Below, piece after piece: positions 1 to 11,265 of a stretch of 64,000 nucleotides of DNA. How positions within the stretch are numbered: position 1 is the first letter of the stretch; the number at the start of each line of letters is the position of its first letter. A program made the translations under genes and the position numbers. The DNA is from Cymbomonas tetramitiformis (Eukaryota; Chlorophyta; Pyramimonadophyceae; Pyramimonadales; Pyramimonadaceae): the NCBI GenBank assembly GCA_001247695.2, contig LGRX02025947.1, positions 19,923 through 83,922 on the forward strand, in the 5' to 3' direction. The notes under the pieces are model-generated. The model was not told the origin of the DNA. It made no database searches and saw nothing but the letters and a program-made list of their open reading frames with translations.

Positions 1-1149
1 GAAATGGTACTGCTCACCTTTCCCCGCCTTCTTGCATTTCCCGCAAAAAGGCTTCGCCTTCTGATCGTCACGGTCAAAACCGACCGGAGGCAACGGGTGC
101 GTGCCGACACGGAACCCCCGCTGCGTACCGCGCTGCTGCTGCTGCCGCTGCTGCCGCTGCGGCTGCTGCCGCTGCTGCTGCGCCGGTGGCGCATCCGTCC
201 CGCGCTGTTGCCGCAGCAAATCATGGAGCTCGTTGATCTTGTTGAGGAGGGCGCCGTACTCGGTGCTGGAGAGCTGCGCGGAGATGCCGCTCTTGCCCGA
301 GACTGTCTTCCCCGCCCCCGTCTGCGCCCAAGCCTGATATATCTCCACCACAAGGGAGCGGAGAGACGCCAAGGATACGTGCGCGAGATCGGCCGCGAGA
401 GGGTACCGCACCTTGACCGCGGTGTAAAACACCGGGTCCAGCCGGTTGTACATGGAGAGCTTCCTGGTCTCCTCGGTGGGTGTCCAGTCCGTAGCTTTGT
501 TATCCCGCACCAGACGCTGTTCCCGAGCCAAGATGGGCTGCGGGTCAGTGTCTGCGGGATAACGCAACGCGGCGTGCTCCTCCTGGTGCGACTCACGTAG
601 CGCCACCGGTACACAGCCCTTGATGATGTCCACCAGGGCTCGCCGTCCATCACGGTCAGACGAGGCGTCGGTGCCAGTCAACCAGACGTAGGCGTTGCTG
701 TGCTTCTCGATAACCAGAGCCAGAACGTCGTAGAGCAAGCCGTTGACCTTGGTCACCACACGAGCCAGAGGGTCGTCGAGGTCAAAGGATGCCAGCTCCA
801 GCCCAGCCGAATGAAACTCCGTACGCAGCTGCACCACCAGCTCGGAGAGGAGGCCAGCGTCGTCCGTACCGCGGAAGTGGTGCTTCTTGTCCCCAAGGAC
901 ATCCTCGCGGACACCCTTGGCCCATTGGCGGTGTAGACGCGTTTTGTAGACGTCGTCAACCAGCTTGCTCTGCTCCTGCAAGTACTTCCTGGTCGCCACG
1001 TCTGCATCTTCGTTGGAATTCGGAGCGGGGTTCGGAACAGTTGGCGTACGCACCGTCGGACTGTTCCGAACTCCGTCCAATAGCCTCAGCGAGGCGTCGA
1101 TGTCACTGTCCCTGTCCAGGGACTTCTTCGCTCGGGTCAACATACCCAT
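1..1149 (-). CDS. Retroelement Gag-like protein, C-terminus off the window
   Basis: An open frame of 383 codons runs from an ATG at 1149 down to the left edge without a stop. The protein starts MGMLTRAKKSLDRD, has a helical, charged body resembling the capsid region of LTR-retrotransposon Gag, then a Gln/Arg-rich stretch encoded by a CTG/CCG-rich tract (about 135-185). It ends at the edge in a C-x2-C-x9-H arrangement (FCGKCKKAGKGEQYH). The same spacing occurs in the Gag fragments at 6213-6530 and 11887-12960, where it continues x6-C-x3-C. It would bind nucleic acid in the Gag particle; this is inferred from family behaviour. The polymerase would lie to the left, outside the window. No frameshift is seen. 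Assignment as Gag rests on architecture and the finger, not on a recognised family match. Confidence 0.6.
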   Translation of the reverse strand, partial: MGMLTRAKKSLDRDSDIDASLRLLDGVRNSPTVRTPTVPNPAPNSNEDADVATRKYLQEQSKLVDDVYKTRLHRQWAKGVREDVLGDKKHHFRGTDDAGLLSELVVQLRTEFHSAGLELASFDLDDPLARVVTKVNGLLYDVLALVIEKHSNAYVWLTGTDASSDRDGRRALVDIIKGCVPVALRESHQEEHAALRYPADTDPQPILAREQRLVRDNKATDWTPTEETRKLSMYNRLDPVFYTAVKVRYPLAADLAHVSLASLRSLVVEIYQAWAQTGAGKTVSGKSGISAQLSSTEYGALLNKINELHDLLRQQRGTDAPPAQQQRQQPQRQQRQQQQRGTQRGFRVGTHPLPPVGFDRDDQKAKPFCGKCKKAGKGEQYHF

Positions 1150-2554
1150 ACTCTGAAAAGCCAGAGGGGAGGTGGTACGCAGTCGTGCGGTTGGGTGTGG
1201 TAGCGGAAAAATGGTAATGGTCAGCAGCGGAGAGAAGCTGAGAGAGCGGAGCGGCGAGGGGCACTCGAAGATGTCGTCGAAGTCGAAGGTGTCGCGAACA
1301 CCAGCCCAGAAAACAGTAACCAGCAGGGCCAGTGCTGGTGCAAAACTGGATCCGAACTTTGCTAAGACTAGTCCGTAACGAGGCGCGGTCCCCATGGCCG
1401 CCACTCACAGTTGCTTACCGCAAACAATTCATACCATAATTCCTAGTCGCACCCAAACGCGCATGCGCGCACCACCTCTCCAAGCGGCCGTTTAGCCAAT
1501 CATGGCCAAATCAGCAAGTGGAATAAAAGCGTGGATGGGGCCACGACCTACTGGAATATCCTAGTTCACTAGATATCAGAAACTCCCGAACTGTGTGGAT
1601 AAACTCCTCAGATAAATAAACCCTAAGCTAGATATACCCGGAACGGTCTCGGACGGTTTCGGAGTCTAGCCTACCTGTGACACAGCGTGTGTCACAGCAC
1701 GAACCTATAGATCAGTCAGCAGTCCAGTGTTGGTCCTAGGAGTCTGTCATAGGGGCCTGACCGGGACTCCCAGTCAGGGCTGCCTATACAGATTTCAGCA
1801 GCCACTTCCCGATTCTTCATTTCCGCAATCCGGGGAGTGAGATCGGACGATCCGTCTCCTGAATGACGGTCATCACTGATGACGGAAGGAAAGTCGGCGA
1901 TCAACAGCACCTCTTCATACTATTTATTCATTATTTATTACTATTATGTAATAACATAATTTTATTATTATGTGATACTTTATATTATTATTATGTGATG
2001 ATACCTCGTCATTTGCCAATAAAACCTTGGACATATAAACCCTTATCGTGGGATTCTATAAGTTTTTAAAATTCTACAAATGTAGATCTGTGACCTTCTA
2101 GATTCTACCTTCTTGAATCTTGATGGTTCTAGGTTCAATGAACTTGACCTACAGTACGAGTTTGGAGTACCTGTAGACGAAGAGTGCAGAGTCGAGAGTG
2201 AGAGTCGCAGTGCCATCCCATGCCAGTCGGTGAGTCTCAAAATGACCCAAATGAAAATCTTAACATAGCTGAATAGTACACGAGTTATTGTCGGCCCTAA
2301 ACGTTAACGTAAAGAGGCATTGGGCCTTTGTAAAAATGTCATCTTCTTAACGGGAGAGCAATTACTAAGGGGAAAATCGCAGAAGTCGGTCAAAATATTA
2401 AAAGTGTTCTGCTGGCTCAAGGACGTTTCCACAAACTGTTATCCTGATTTCGTTTTCCCTCTTCCGTCGCGTGTGTCTACCTCACTTGGTGTGCACTATT
2501 GCACGGTTGTAGCAGTGTAACATGTGAAGCATTTGGAAGGCTTGGCGAAATACT
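1150..2554. other. Gene-poor interval between Gag ORF and PP2C gene
   Basis: I see no convincing coding region. The left part should hold the leader and perhaps the LTR of the Gag element. The stretch about 1630-1795 resembles 7285-7425 on the same strand (shared GTGACAC palindromes and a GGGGCCT...GGGACTC...GGGCTGCCT series). Around 1910-2005 lies a TTATTATTATGTGATA-rich AT tract, then TATAAACC near 2034, which might serve the PP2C gene, but it is about 500 bases from its ATG. Confidence 0.4.
1630..1795 (+). repeat. Diverged repeat, partner at 7285-7425
   Basis: Both copies carry CGGAACGGT-like sequence, a GTGACAC inverted repeat, and GGGGCCT / GGGACTC / GGGCTGCCT blocks in the same order and spacing. 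It may be part of an old LTR upstream of the Gag ORF. Similarity was judged by eye only. Confidence 0.45.
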
Positions 2555-5058
2555 ATGGGTGCTTGTACAAGTAAAGAGTTACTTGATAACCCAGAGCATC
2601 TGCCTGACGATTCTGACAAACTGTTGGCGACTGTCAAAAACTTTAACCTCGCTGCTTACGGAGAAACCACTGCAGGTATTTTAGTACTATTTTTGGATCG
2701 CTTGCACTTTATGTATTTCTCGACTTACTTCTCTGTTAGTGGTTCCGTCCTCATAGTGGTTTCGTGTGGTCTACGCAATATACGGTTTCCTGCACTAACT
2801 AAGTGTAGCTATTTTCCTTCCCTAATAGGACTTAAGAAAGAAAATCAAGACGCCTTTGACATCATTCAAAACTTTGACGATGAGCAAAGTCATATGTTTG
2901 CGGTTTGGGATGGTCACGGCACTCACGGCACAGGTGAACTCGGGACAGTCTACAATCCCAGTCTCAACTTTGCATGCTAAGGATCACAGTCAACCCAACG
3001 TGTGCACCACGCATGTTCAAATAGCCGAAAGTTAATTCTGCTTTCGGTACAAATATGTTCAAATAGCTGAAGTTTGAATTTAAATTGTAAGAAGCAGACC
3101 TTGGCAGACTCGTACTGTACTTGCTTACCACAGTACACCACTTAAACACGCTGCCACCTGCCTGAATGTTCAAAGAGTGCACGTCAATGAGGCTTCACGC
3201 CTACAGCTCAAGGTCGCTGCCGCAACCTGTTATGTTGCAGGGATCGCCGAGTTTTGTAAGAAACGACATCCCGAGCTTCTGAAATTCCAACTTACCAATG
3301 GATCTGCTAAAACGAAAGAGGAAGTGAAAAGCGCTCTGACCCAGTCGTTCATTATGACCCACTCAGAACTTTCAGAATCTCGTGAGGCCGCGCCCATACT
3401 CTCCTTAAGTCTGCAACCCTTGCGGGCATACCTCTTTCAAGCTTGTATAGATGCGTGGACAACCCACATGTCAGAAACTCATATCAGCTTGCTGTGATTC
3501 CTCCGGCTTAAAGAAACCGTCTTGAGAACTATGGTACACGTTATGCGTGTGGTGTAAGTAGACCGCCACAACGGGAACTGGTTTGGTGGTTGAAACACTC
3601 TTGCCTTGGTGTATATGTACATCGTATAACATCGCGACGGCCCAGTTTTATCCTTGTTTGAATCAGCAGACACAACTCCGAAGTAGAAAATATGGCAGTT
3701 TTACTTTTCGGTCCTTCAAGGACTCGAGGAGGTGTCTTTCCACCTGATTTCTGCGCCGGTTTGTGCAGATCATGACAGCTCTCTGAGTGGTGCGACGTGC
3801 GGCATGGTCCTTCTTCGAAAGAATGAGATTTTCGTCGCTGCCACCGGTTCGCACTATTTTCCTTTGTTATGTATGCATATTTTGCACGCTACCTGTATTC
3901 ACCTCACGGGAAAATATGTGCATCCCCTTCACCTTGTTGTTTGGTTTTCGTTCTCCCCGCGCAACGCTATTTCAACGTGAAGAAGATACGATAGGAAGTT
4001 CAAGTCGCCTTGTTGCCGTCCGGCAGTAGGAGTAAAACAGTAACTGCACCTCACCGCAAGGAAGCGCCAGTCAGTGCTTTAGTCTCTTCACGCGCTTGCA
4101 GCATCGTCTCCACTGCGTCAAAGGCAGGTTTCCGAGCTTGCCGATGTCCTCCGGAAAGTGCAACGAGGTCAACTGCTCGCAACGCCATTCAACGATGTCA
4201 TGCGTTACACCCTCGATACCGACACCTGCTGCAGGCCCCCTGCTCCTTGGCAATAAGCACACGCCCGTCGCTTGCGTGGCATCTTTACGGCTTGAGGTTC
4301 CCGAGTGGTGCCTGCGCATTCTCACACGGCTGACGCTGCTTCTTCTGTGCTTGCGATCAGGAGACTCTCGAATTATTCTCGCAGTGAAGGGCAGGAACGG
4401 TGACCTCAGAGCGCAGCCGTTAAGCATCGATCATCGCCCCTCACGGCCAGTTGAGCGCGACAGGATCATTCAGTCCGGCGGTCGAGTACAGCCGAAACGT
4501 ATAGCATCTGGCAGGTTTGTGGGAGAGGACCGGGTCTGGCTGCAAGAGATGGAGATGCCGGGGTTGATGGTTACTCGCTCCCTAGGAGACGAGATAGCGG
4601 CGTCAGTAGGTTGCTTCGCAGAGCCCGAGATGGTTCGCCGCGTTGTTGACGTTTCTAAGCACATGTTCATGGTTATCGCAAGCGACGGGGTCTGGGATGT
4701 GTTGGACAACCAAACTGTTGTCAATCTAGGTACAAAGCCCGCAGACTCTCTGCCCCGACTTCTGCGCCCTTTTTGCAGTTGTGTATTTTTGGCCTGCCTG
4801 GCCTATGAGTTGAGCCACGTCTCCCTGCGTTTTCGCTCTGAGCTTGACCGTCCTCATGACTCATCTTCCCACTCCAAGTACTATCTGAAGGATCCTTCTT
4901 GGTGTCCCTCAGGAGCAAAAGCAAAAACTGCGAAGCAGGCAGTCCAGTCCATTATGGAAGCGGCTGAGTCGGGTTGGGAAGAAAAAAATAGAGGCGATAA
5001 CATCACCTGTGTGGTGGTAAGGTTTTATGCTGAAGGTGAGGAGGTTCCGGAGGATTGA
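2555..5058 (+). CDS. PP2C-type protein serine/threonine phosphatase (6 exons)
   Basis: Metal-dependent protein phosphatase of the PPM/PP2C family. Exons that join in frame at GT-AG borders: 2555-2675, 2829-2933, 3241-3381, 3769-3846, 4361-4729, 4913-5058; total 960 nt, 319 aa plus stop. Motifs in order: KKENQDA near residue 45, DGHGTHG near 70, SGATCG near 133, GDSR at the exon 4/5 join, VTRSLGD, ASDGVWDVL, and GDNITCVVVRF at the end. These are the Asp/Gly residues that hold the two catalytic Mn/Mg ions. The N-terminus MGACTSKE fits N-myristoylation plus palmitoylation, so the enzyme may be membrane-attached. Length matches a bare catalytic domain. Introns are 153, 307, 387, 514 and 183 nt. 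The substrate is unknown. Start chosen because it is the first ATG and gives the acylation signal. Confidence 0.93.
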
Positions 5059-6212
5059 AACAAACTCCCTACAGTCTGTATTTTTGGCTCATTACAAAAG
5101 GATACTACCTCATGTGCCGTTTTGTACCTCACTAATTCGGGATGGAAATTTTGTGTTACGGATATGGGGGACACTGTTGCAAGATGGCTGAATTGTTCGT
5201 TACAAATAAAGTCTACCTCGTTGCTGCAACTTTTTGAGTGTTTCCTATATGTAAGCAGACACGTATTTTGTTTATTATAGTATGCCCTACTGTTTGAACA
5301 CTTTCAGAGACGCACATAAGCTCTCTCTGAAAATCCCACCCCCCCGGTGAAGTTCACAAGTAAGTGCCTTGGCATTGAGTTTTTGCTTCTGAATTCGGAT
5401 TGAATTTTGGATAATATGTGCGATATGAGAATATGAGGGACCTTGCGGACAAGTCATTCAGGGGTGCATGACGGCGAATCAACACAACACATGAGCGAGT
5501 ATATCAATTGAGCTTGATGGAACGAATTTTCAAATCTCGATGATACCGGGAAACAATCTTTAGATATATAGACTGTGGGCTAATGCTAGGTTTGGAGATT
5601 CCAATGAGCGAAGTCGCGGGTTTGAGAACGGGCGACATCCACAGTCGAGATTTTGTGACATGTATCAGCAGAGCCCATTACTTATCGGGTAGTTTGGTAG
5701 CCTACTCCGACATACGACAACGTACATCGAATCAACATACCGTATGCAAAAATAATGAACGCAAACCCCCACAAACGACATCCTCCTCCTCGCTGGCAGC
5801 CGGTCGGCCTCCAAAGACGAAACGAATATATTTAGGTAATCAAGACGACACAACGGATATCGTTTCAACTGTATAACGAATCAAATATTCCATCACTTGC
5901 GCCGATGGCGGAGGAGGATATGGCGAAGACCGCACCACCCAGACGGTAGCCTATGATTGGATGATGCCCAGGGGTTGCAGAAATTTCATCCAAGTAGCCA
6001 GTGCCATCGGCGCATGCAAGGGGCTCCTCAATCTCGGCAAGCGCCGTGGCCGCCACCGCTTTCGTACATCAAAGTGCTACGTCCCGTTTTCATTTTTCTT
6101 CTCTTTCGGCATGCATCTTTGCGTTTGCCTTCGTCACACGCGCGTTGTGTTTGAAGCCGCCTCGTGTTGATTAAAGTGATTAACCATCACCCACCGTATC
6201 CGTCGTGTCTGG
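5059..6212. other. PP2C 3' flank and unassigned sequence
   Basis: Contains the presumed PP2C 3' UTR (an ATTACAAAAG and ACAAATAAAG stretch at about 5090-5215) and then unique-looking AT-balanced sequence. Several short open frames exist (for example 5583-5876 plus, 5865-6056 minus), but none has recognisable motifs or splice context, so none is called a gene. Confidence 0.4.
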
Positions 6213-6530
6213 TTGCGTGAGGGTTTAGCCGCCTCGCCCGCTCCCCCCCATGCGCGTGACTCTGGTGGTGTGGGGGATTCACCTTCGCCCTCTGGTGGTG
6301 GCCGTGCGATGGCCTTGCGGTCTCGCGCTGTCTTCGCCGCTGAGGGGAAGTGGGAGGACACTGGTGGCCCGTACCGCATTTGGAACGGGCAGGGTCGCCC
6401 CTGCGTGGTGTGCTACCGCCTCTACGCCCTCACCGACGTCCACGCCGACACCAACGGCCTTTGCCCGTGGGTGTGCACCGATGTATTCTCCACAGGCACA
6501 CCCCCCCATTACATTTACAGGGACTTGCAG
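6213..6530 (+). pseudogene. Gag fragment of family-X retroelement (Cys/His finger part)
   Basis: The frame contains GKWEDTGGPYRIW followed by CVVCYRLYALTDVHADTNGLCPWVC, i.e. C-x2-C-x9-H-x6-C-x3-C. The same block with about half its residues identical is in the minus-strand ORF 11887-12960 (GKWTADSP...CTVC...HADTRGACPYVC). Both the N-terminal Gag body and the C-terminal acidic tail are missing here; the frame runs directly into the minisatellite that starts near 6510. A nucleic-acid-binding Gag finger is the natural reading, though no standard CCHC knuckle is present. Confidence 0.55.
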
Positions 6531-7160
6531 GCAAGTACAGGTAAATACAGGCAAGTACAGGTCGGCCTGGTACAGGGACATACAATAATGCTACCCGGGA
6601 GTATATAGGCACTTACAGGTACATACAAGAGGTTACAGGGAGTACTGGGACATATAGGGACATACTGGCAAATAATGTTAGCTACGGGTAAGTACTGTTG
6701 GTTACAGGCCCCTATCGGGGGCATTGTCATTTACAGGGAACTACAGGCGAGTACAGGCCGTTACCGGCGAATACTGGCAAGTACAGGCATGTATTGGGAT
6801 TACAGGATGTCGCTGTCAAGTACAGTTACATACCATGAAGTACTGATGGTAAATATTGGCAAGTACTGGCGGGTACCGTGTACTACAGGAACTACAGGCA
6901 TATATTGGTATGTACCGTCGTCTAACGCGGCGTATAAAGGAACCTACAGGAGAATAGAGGAGATTACCGGCGGTTACAGGGGTTACTGGTGCTATAGGCA
7001 TGTACAGTAACATACTGTGGCATATAGGTACATACAAGCAAGTACCGGCGAGTACTGGCAATTACCGGCAAGTACCGACAAGTACAGGAACCTGCCGGGT
7101 TATACTGGTATGTATCGTCACCTTATCGTCACCTATTGGTGAATACATATGCGTACCGGC
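6510..7160 (+). repeat. Degenerate TACAGG/GTACTGGCA minisatellite
   Basis: Irregular head-to-tail units of about 11-13 bp built on (G)TACAGGCAAGTACAGG and TACTGGCA, e.g. around 6520-6560, 6740-6800 and 7020-7095. Units are diverged, so short open frames pass through it without meaning. Confidence 0.75.
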
Positions 7161-7429
7161 AAATACAAGAACCTAGTGAATATACCTTGACCGGTATGTT
7201 CGGATTGCGTGAGCCTATACAAGGGTTGACTGTATTCAGAATATGTATTAAGTGTGAATAGATATCGGATACTGAAACCTGTAACCTAGGCGAAAGTCCC
7301 GAACGGTACCTAACGGCATGTGACACTACGGTGACACACACGGGCATCGGTACCCGAGTCAGATCGGACTAGGGGTCTAGTCAGGGGCCTACACAGGGAC
7401 TCTCGGGAGGGCTGCCTGGGCTAAACCTA

Positions 7430-7661
7430 ACAGGACCTACTGGTATCTACCGTTACCTACCGGTGCCTACTAGTACATATAGGCGCCTACTGGTATTATT
7501 TACTGGTGTTTACCGGGACCTACCGGTGCATAATGGTACCTACCGGTGCATAATGGTACCTACCGGTGCATAATGGTACCTACCGGTGCCTACTGGTGCC
7601 TATTGGTGCCTATTGGCGCCTACCGGAAACTACTAGTACCTACTGGCGCCTACCGGTACCT
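7430..7661 (+). repeat. 12-bp minisatellite TACCGGTGCC(TA)
   Basis: Units such as TACCGGTGCATAATGG and TACTGGTGCCTA repeat head to tail, with a perfect run at about 7515-7570. Same family as 55140-55481 and 57167-57540. It stops exactly where the LTR beginning TCATGGAGAG starts at 7662. Confidence 0.8.
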
Positions 7662-7960
7662 TCATGGAGAGACTGATTTCACCCCCCACCATAAGGTGGG
7701 GGTCTGTCTCCCGATTTCCCCCCTCGGAGTGCAGTGCATGTGTCAATGCCGTGACTTGCCGTTCCGCTCCGTCCGTCTCCGATAGCACTAAACCCTCAAT
7801 TATGTTTTATGATCTATCTTAGACTTCCGAGAGTTTCACTGCCTATGCCTGTCTGACCCGCATATATATATATATATTCATCATATACAACGTTGTATAT
7901 ATATGTATGTATATATATATATATATATATCCTCCGACCCGATATCACACTTCACGTGAG
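7662..7960 (+). repeat. Family-X LTR copy A
   Basis: About 299 bp beginning TCATGGAGAGACTG and ending TTTTCACGTGAG-like (TTCACGTGAG), followed by GTTATGAG. Contains a strong hairpin CACCCCCCACC-ATAA-GGTGGGGG near 7680-7705, a GTGTCA block, and a long TA microsatellite with an ACAACGTTGT palindrome at about 7860-7930. Shares order and ends with copies at 11392-11709, 55486-55721, 56928-57162 and 58094-58382. Confidence 0.7.
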
Positions 7961-8516
7961 GTTATGAGCTGGACCACGTGGTGGCATTCTTGGTTGTATT
8001 TTTAAGATCCGTCTCACCGAACGCACCTGGTCACCCACCCTACGGTCTATCAAACCTACCTTGGCACCCACCATCCCTTCTACCCACCCTAGCGCACACC
8101 CATCGCGCAGTTTTGTCTCCATTTGAGTTGCCGAAACGCTTACCCACAATTTACCCACCAATTTACTTATTTCGTGACCTTCGACATCGCACGCGACAAC
8201 CACGACTTCGACTCTCTGGCCAGCAGCACCTCTACTGCCGGAGACATCGTTTACCGCACGACTATTTTGACCTCACCGATGGTTTCCTCGTGACATTTGA
8301 CCCCAATTTCACTTTTACATTGCTCGATTTAGTTAATTTTACGGAAAGTTACGTTGAAAACAAACCCTAAACCTACCGATATCGACCATCACTAATCACA
8401 ATACCCGACATAACGACGCCGACAAATTTAATATACGCTGTTATCATATTGACACCGGCCGTAATATCAATGTCGCGAGAGTGTCGTAACTTTGTGGAAC
8501 CAGCATGCCGACTATG
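7961..8516 (+). mobile_element. Internal fragment of family-X element, downstream of LTR A
   Basis: Starts with GTTATGAG directly after the LTR, the position of a primer-binding site. An open frame (7978-8370) contains SGQQHLYCRRHRLPHDYFDLTDGF...VNFTESYV, clearly related to the internal regions of the copies at 10100-11391 (minus) and 55722-56927 (plus). The conserved piece may be a short protein or simply conserved internal sequence. Truncated at about 8516, where it meets the end of the minus-strand copy. Confidence 0.55.
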
Positions 8517-8536
8517 TTATGTGAAAGTAGATATAT

Positions 8537-9853
8537 TGAACAAGGCTACAATTCAAGCAATTGCAATATCTTTATGGCAGGAAAGATTGACCAGTAAATT
8601 AACAGGTTGAGCAACAGCTCCTCCAAATAGTTACTTCAAGTTAGAACAGCCTCCAAATGGGCAATATTCAGGTCTTATACTTTCAAGGCGCGCAGTTCAT
8701 ATCTCTAATCGATCTGTCCCATGTCGGCTGGCATATCATCATCTGCCACCTATACAAATCCTAATCAGAGAACATGCATTTGGACAATCCTAATCAAGAC
8801 AGTTGATTTCATTGTCCCTTGCTGATCTTTGCTTTCTTCCTACGAGGAGCCACGTCAAGCACTTCTTCTTCATCACTGTCACTGCTTATGGAGCATTTCA
8901 ATTGAGTTATATACTCATGTGTCCAACATCTCGGATATTTCCTAGGTTGCCTCTTCGTCTCTTCAGACACCCCAGCCTTATTCTCACCCATTGAAGTCAA
9001 TCCAGTATCTGACCCATAAGGTTTCTTCGGTGGTGCATGAACAGTCTCCACCACAGAGGCTGGGGCATCCTCAGATATGGCCTCAGACTCCTGCTTGGTG
9101 ATAGGCGGATCCTCTGGCTGAACAGGTGAGGTCGGGGAGGTGCCCTTTGGCACCCAATGAACTTCACCCTTCTCACCCATGATCAATTGCAGTCCCAGTC
9201 TCTTCAACCTTCGAGCTTCAGCTTGTTCTTCAGCATCGTCAGCTACCAAGTCATCGAACTCGCTGACGTCATCCTCAGTGTCATCATATTCGGGCGAGGC
9301 TGGCTCCCATTTCGGACTGGCAGTGTCCATGTCATATGTGACACCCGCGTCATCGTTGTCATCCGAACCTGGTAGCTTCTCCTTACTGTTAGTGACACCC
9401 GCGTCATCATTGTCATCAGAATCCGGTAACTTCTCTTTACTCCAGGACACAGCGCCTGTACCCGAATCGTCACTGTCTGTAGGCTCTGAGTGTACAGGCT
9501 TACGCCCCGTGTAGGGAATTCCACGATATTCGTCATCGTCAATCACAATCGTCGGATTCCCGCGCCCAATGCTGCTGATCGGTAATGAGAATGGCGCTAC
9601 CGGCGCCTTCAACTGAGTGGCGTCTTCCAGAAACCAGCCGCCGCCCCTATTACGCTCCCAGCGGCGTAGCGCACCCGAAGGGTGAACGATAATATGCTGC
9701 CAGCTATAATCAAGTCCAGGCTTTCGCTCCCCATAGTACGAAGTCAATGGCTCGGGAGTCCCCTTCCGAGCCCATTGCCATTTCACTGCCCCAGTACGCG
9801 TAAATACAATATGCCAATCGAATGGCTTGGCATGGCTAGTGTTCCCTGGCACA
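8537..9853 (-). mobile_element. Solo LTR of family-M retrotransposon (1317 bp, TSD tatat)
   Basis: Minus-strand sequence runs TGTGCCAGGG ... CCTTGTTCA, the same ends and exactly the same length (1317 bp) as the LTRs at 41964-43280 and 50377-51693. It is flanked by the 5-bp duplication tatat (8532-8536 and 9854-9858). It sits inside the terminal repeat of a family-X element; the uninterrupted version of that site is present at about 11392-11470. Confidence 0.88.
8809..9852 (-). CDS. LTR-encoded acidic/basic protein, 347 codons, unknown
   Basis: The frame is open from the first bases of the LTR (GTG at the 5' end; no early ATG) to a stop after KISKGQ. Layout: a Trp-rich N-terminal part (FDWHIVF, VKWQWARKG, YSWQHIIVHP, GGGWFLEDA; residues 10-80), two acidic tandem repeats of about 18 residues built on SKEKLPxSDDNDDAGVT (about 140-175), a long acidic stretch, and a basic tail RRKKAKISKGQ that looks like a nuclear localisation signal. 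It is nearly identical to the ORFs at 34460-36075, 41965-43008 and 50378-51421. Function unknown. Being inside an LTR, it would be present twice per element. Confidence 0.55.
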   Translation of the reverse strand: MPGNTSHAKPFDWHIVFTRTGAVKWQWARKGTPEPLTSYYGERKPGLDYSWQHIIVHPSGALRRWERNRGGGWFLEDATQLKAPVAPFSLPISSIGRGNPTIVIDDDEYRGIPYTGRKPVHSEPTDSDDSGTGAVSWSKEKLPDSDDNDDAGVTNSKEKLPGSDDNDDAGVTYDMDTASPKWEPASPEYDDTEDDVSEFDDLVADDAEEQAEARRLKRLGLQLIMGEKGEVHWVPKGTSPTSPVQPEDPPITKQESEAISEDAPASVVETVHAPPKKPYGSDTGLTSMGENKAGVSEETKRQPRKYPRCWTHEYITQLKCSISSDSDEEEVLDVAPRRKKAKISKGQ

Positions 9854-10303
9854 TATATATATATATATCAATATATATACTTGTCAACTGAGTGTGAAGG
9901 CACAGTGAGATAGGGTTTCGGTACGTCTAAAGTCGAATATAATAAAAGATAGACGGACTTTAAGCCGGCGGGACCGTGACATATGCGCGGAGCAATCAGG
10001 CAACACTGCAAGTGACATCCTACCAGGCGAGGGGTGACACAGGGGTCACCATTGCCCCCCCCTTATGGGGGGAGAAAGTTGGCACTCCCATGACACCACC
10101 TCACGCCCCGAAGGAGGGAGGTGCACTGCAGGGCCAGCCGGTGCACCCGGGCAAGCGGCTAGGAAGAAATGTCAGAGTTACATCTAGGGGCCATACCGAC
10201 CCAGCTAGAAGCAGTGAGTCACTGCGGCACTAAGCACTCTACATTTCCAAGCACGATGTGTCATTTAGGGTTTGGGGCCCGCAGTCTCTGCAATGTCGAA
10301 CAA

Positions 10304-11265
10304 TCAACCAACGCCTGTGCGAGGCCACAACTGCAAGTGGTCTGGCACCACCGAAAGAAACTCGTCGGTGCAGAAATGGCGAGACGGTGAGAGGCGAAAA
10401 ATGCGGTGAGCGTGCGCAACGGACGCGTCGCACTCAGCAAGGGCGAAGATTGGGGAATTGGAGTGGGAGAGGGCGGTGGTGATAACACCACCACACACCA
10501 CCAGATGACGGCCAAGGGACGGGTGTGGCGGAAGTGGAGAATGCGCAGAGGCGAAGTCGATGTCAGCCGCAAAGTCCATGGTGTTGTTGTCGATGTAGAA
10601 AGAGTTGGAGCGAAGTTTGGTGTGTGGTGCATAAGCACCACCAGGCACCACCAGGTCGTAACCAGTGGTAAACTGTCGAAGTCGAAGTAGTGTTACTGCA
10701 GCTTGCATCGCGGCCATGCGCGCTCGCTGGGGCGGCGAGGCCATAACCAGGTTAACCACTGCGCTGCAGAAATCTGGAAGCCAAAGAGTTTGGGTTTGGA
10801 AGTAAAAACGTAACTTCCCGTAAAATCAACAAAATCCGTCGATGGTAAGGTCGAATTGGGGTGGATTTTGACGAGGAAAACGTCGGTCAGGTCAACAACG
10901 TCGTACGCTAAGCTAGTTTTTCGGCAGCAGAGGTACTGCTGGCCAGACGCCAGAGTGGTGAAGGCGTAAGCGTGAGTCGGCATAAAATGTTGATACAAAA
11001 AAAAACGGCCGTCGCTAAAGCAAGTGTGAGGCAGTTGTCCAGTGGGAATTCGAAGCACACAGGAGTGCGCAGGAAAAACGACTGAAGATGTCGGGATGTA
11101 GTTGCGGCCGTCGCTGTGCCTAATGCGGTCGGCTCTAATGTCGGGATATCGGAAGATGTCGGTCCAGTTGAACAGTAACGCACGTAGGCGTGCGCGAACT
11201 GTCGGTAAATGTCGGTAAAATAAAAATGTCGGAAATGTCGGAGGTGATGACTGGTGCGAAGGCAA
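10304..11265 (-). pseudogene. Internal ORFs of family-X mini-element
   Basis: Two overlapping minus-strand frames (11265-10693 and 10759-10304). The first contains ASGQQYLCCRKTSLAYDVVDLTDVFLV...VDFTGSYVF; the second contains FTTGYDLVVPGGAYAPHTK. Both blocks recur in the element at 55486-57162 (SGQQHLNSSKIGLSHDVFDVTTVF; LTPGYGLVVSGGAYAPDTK) and the first also near 8220-8360. No known domain is visible. Conservation at protein level between diverged copies suggests past coding, but frames are broken relative to each other. Confidence 0.45.

Noticed and set aside
9179..9514. Plus-strand Ser-rich frame (and equivalents at 34814, 42303, 50716)
   Set aside because: Antisense of the acidic repeats in the LTR ORF; appears wherever the LTR occurs.
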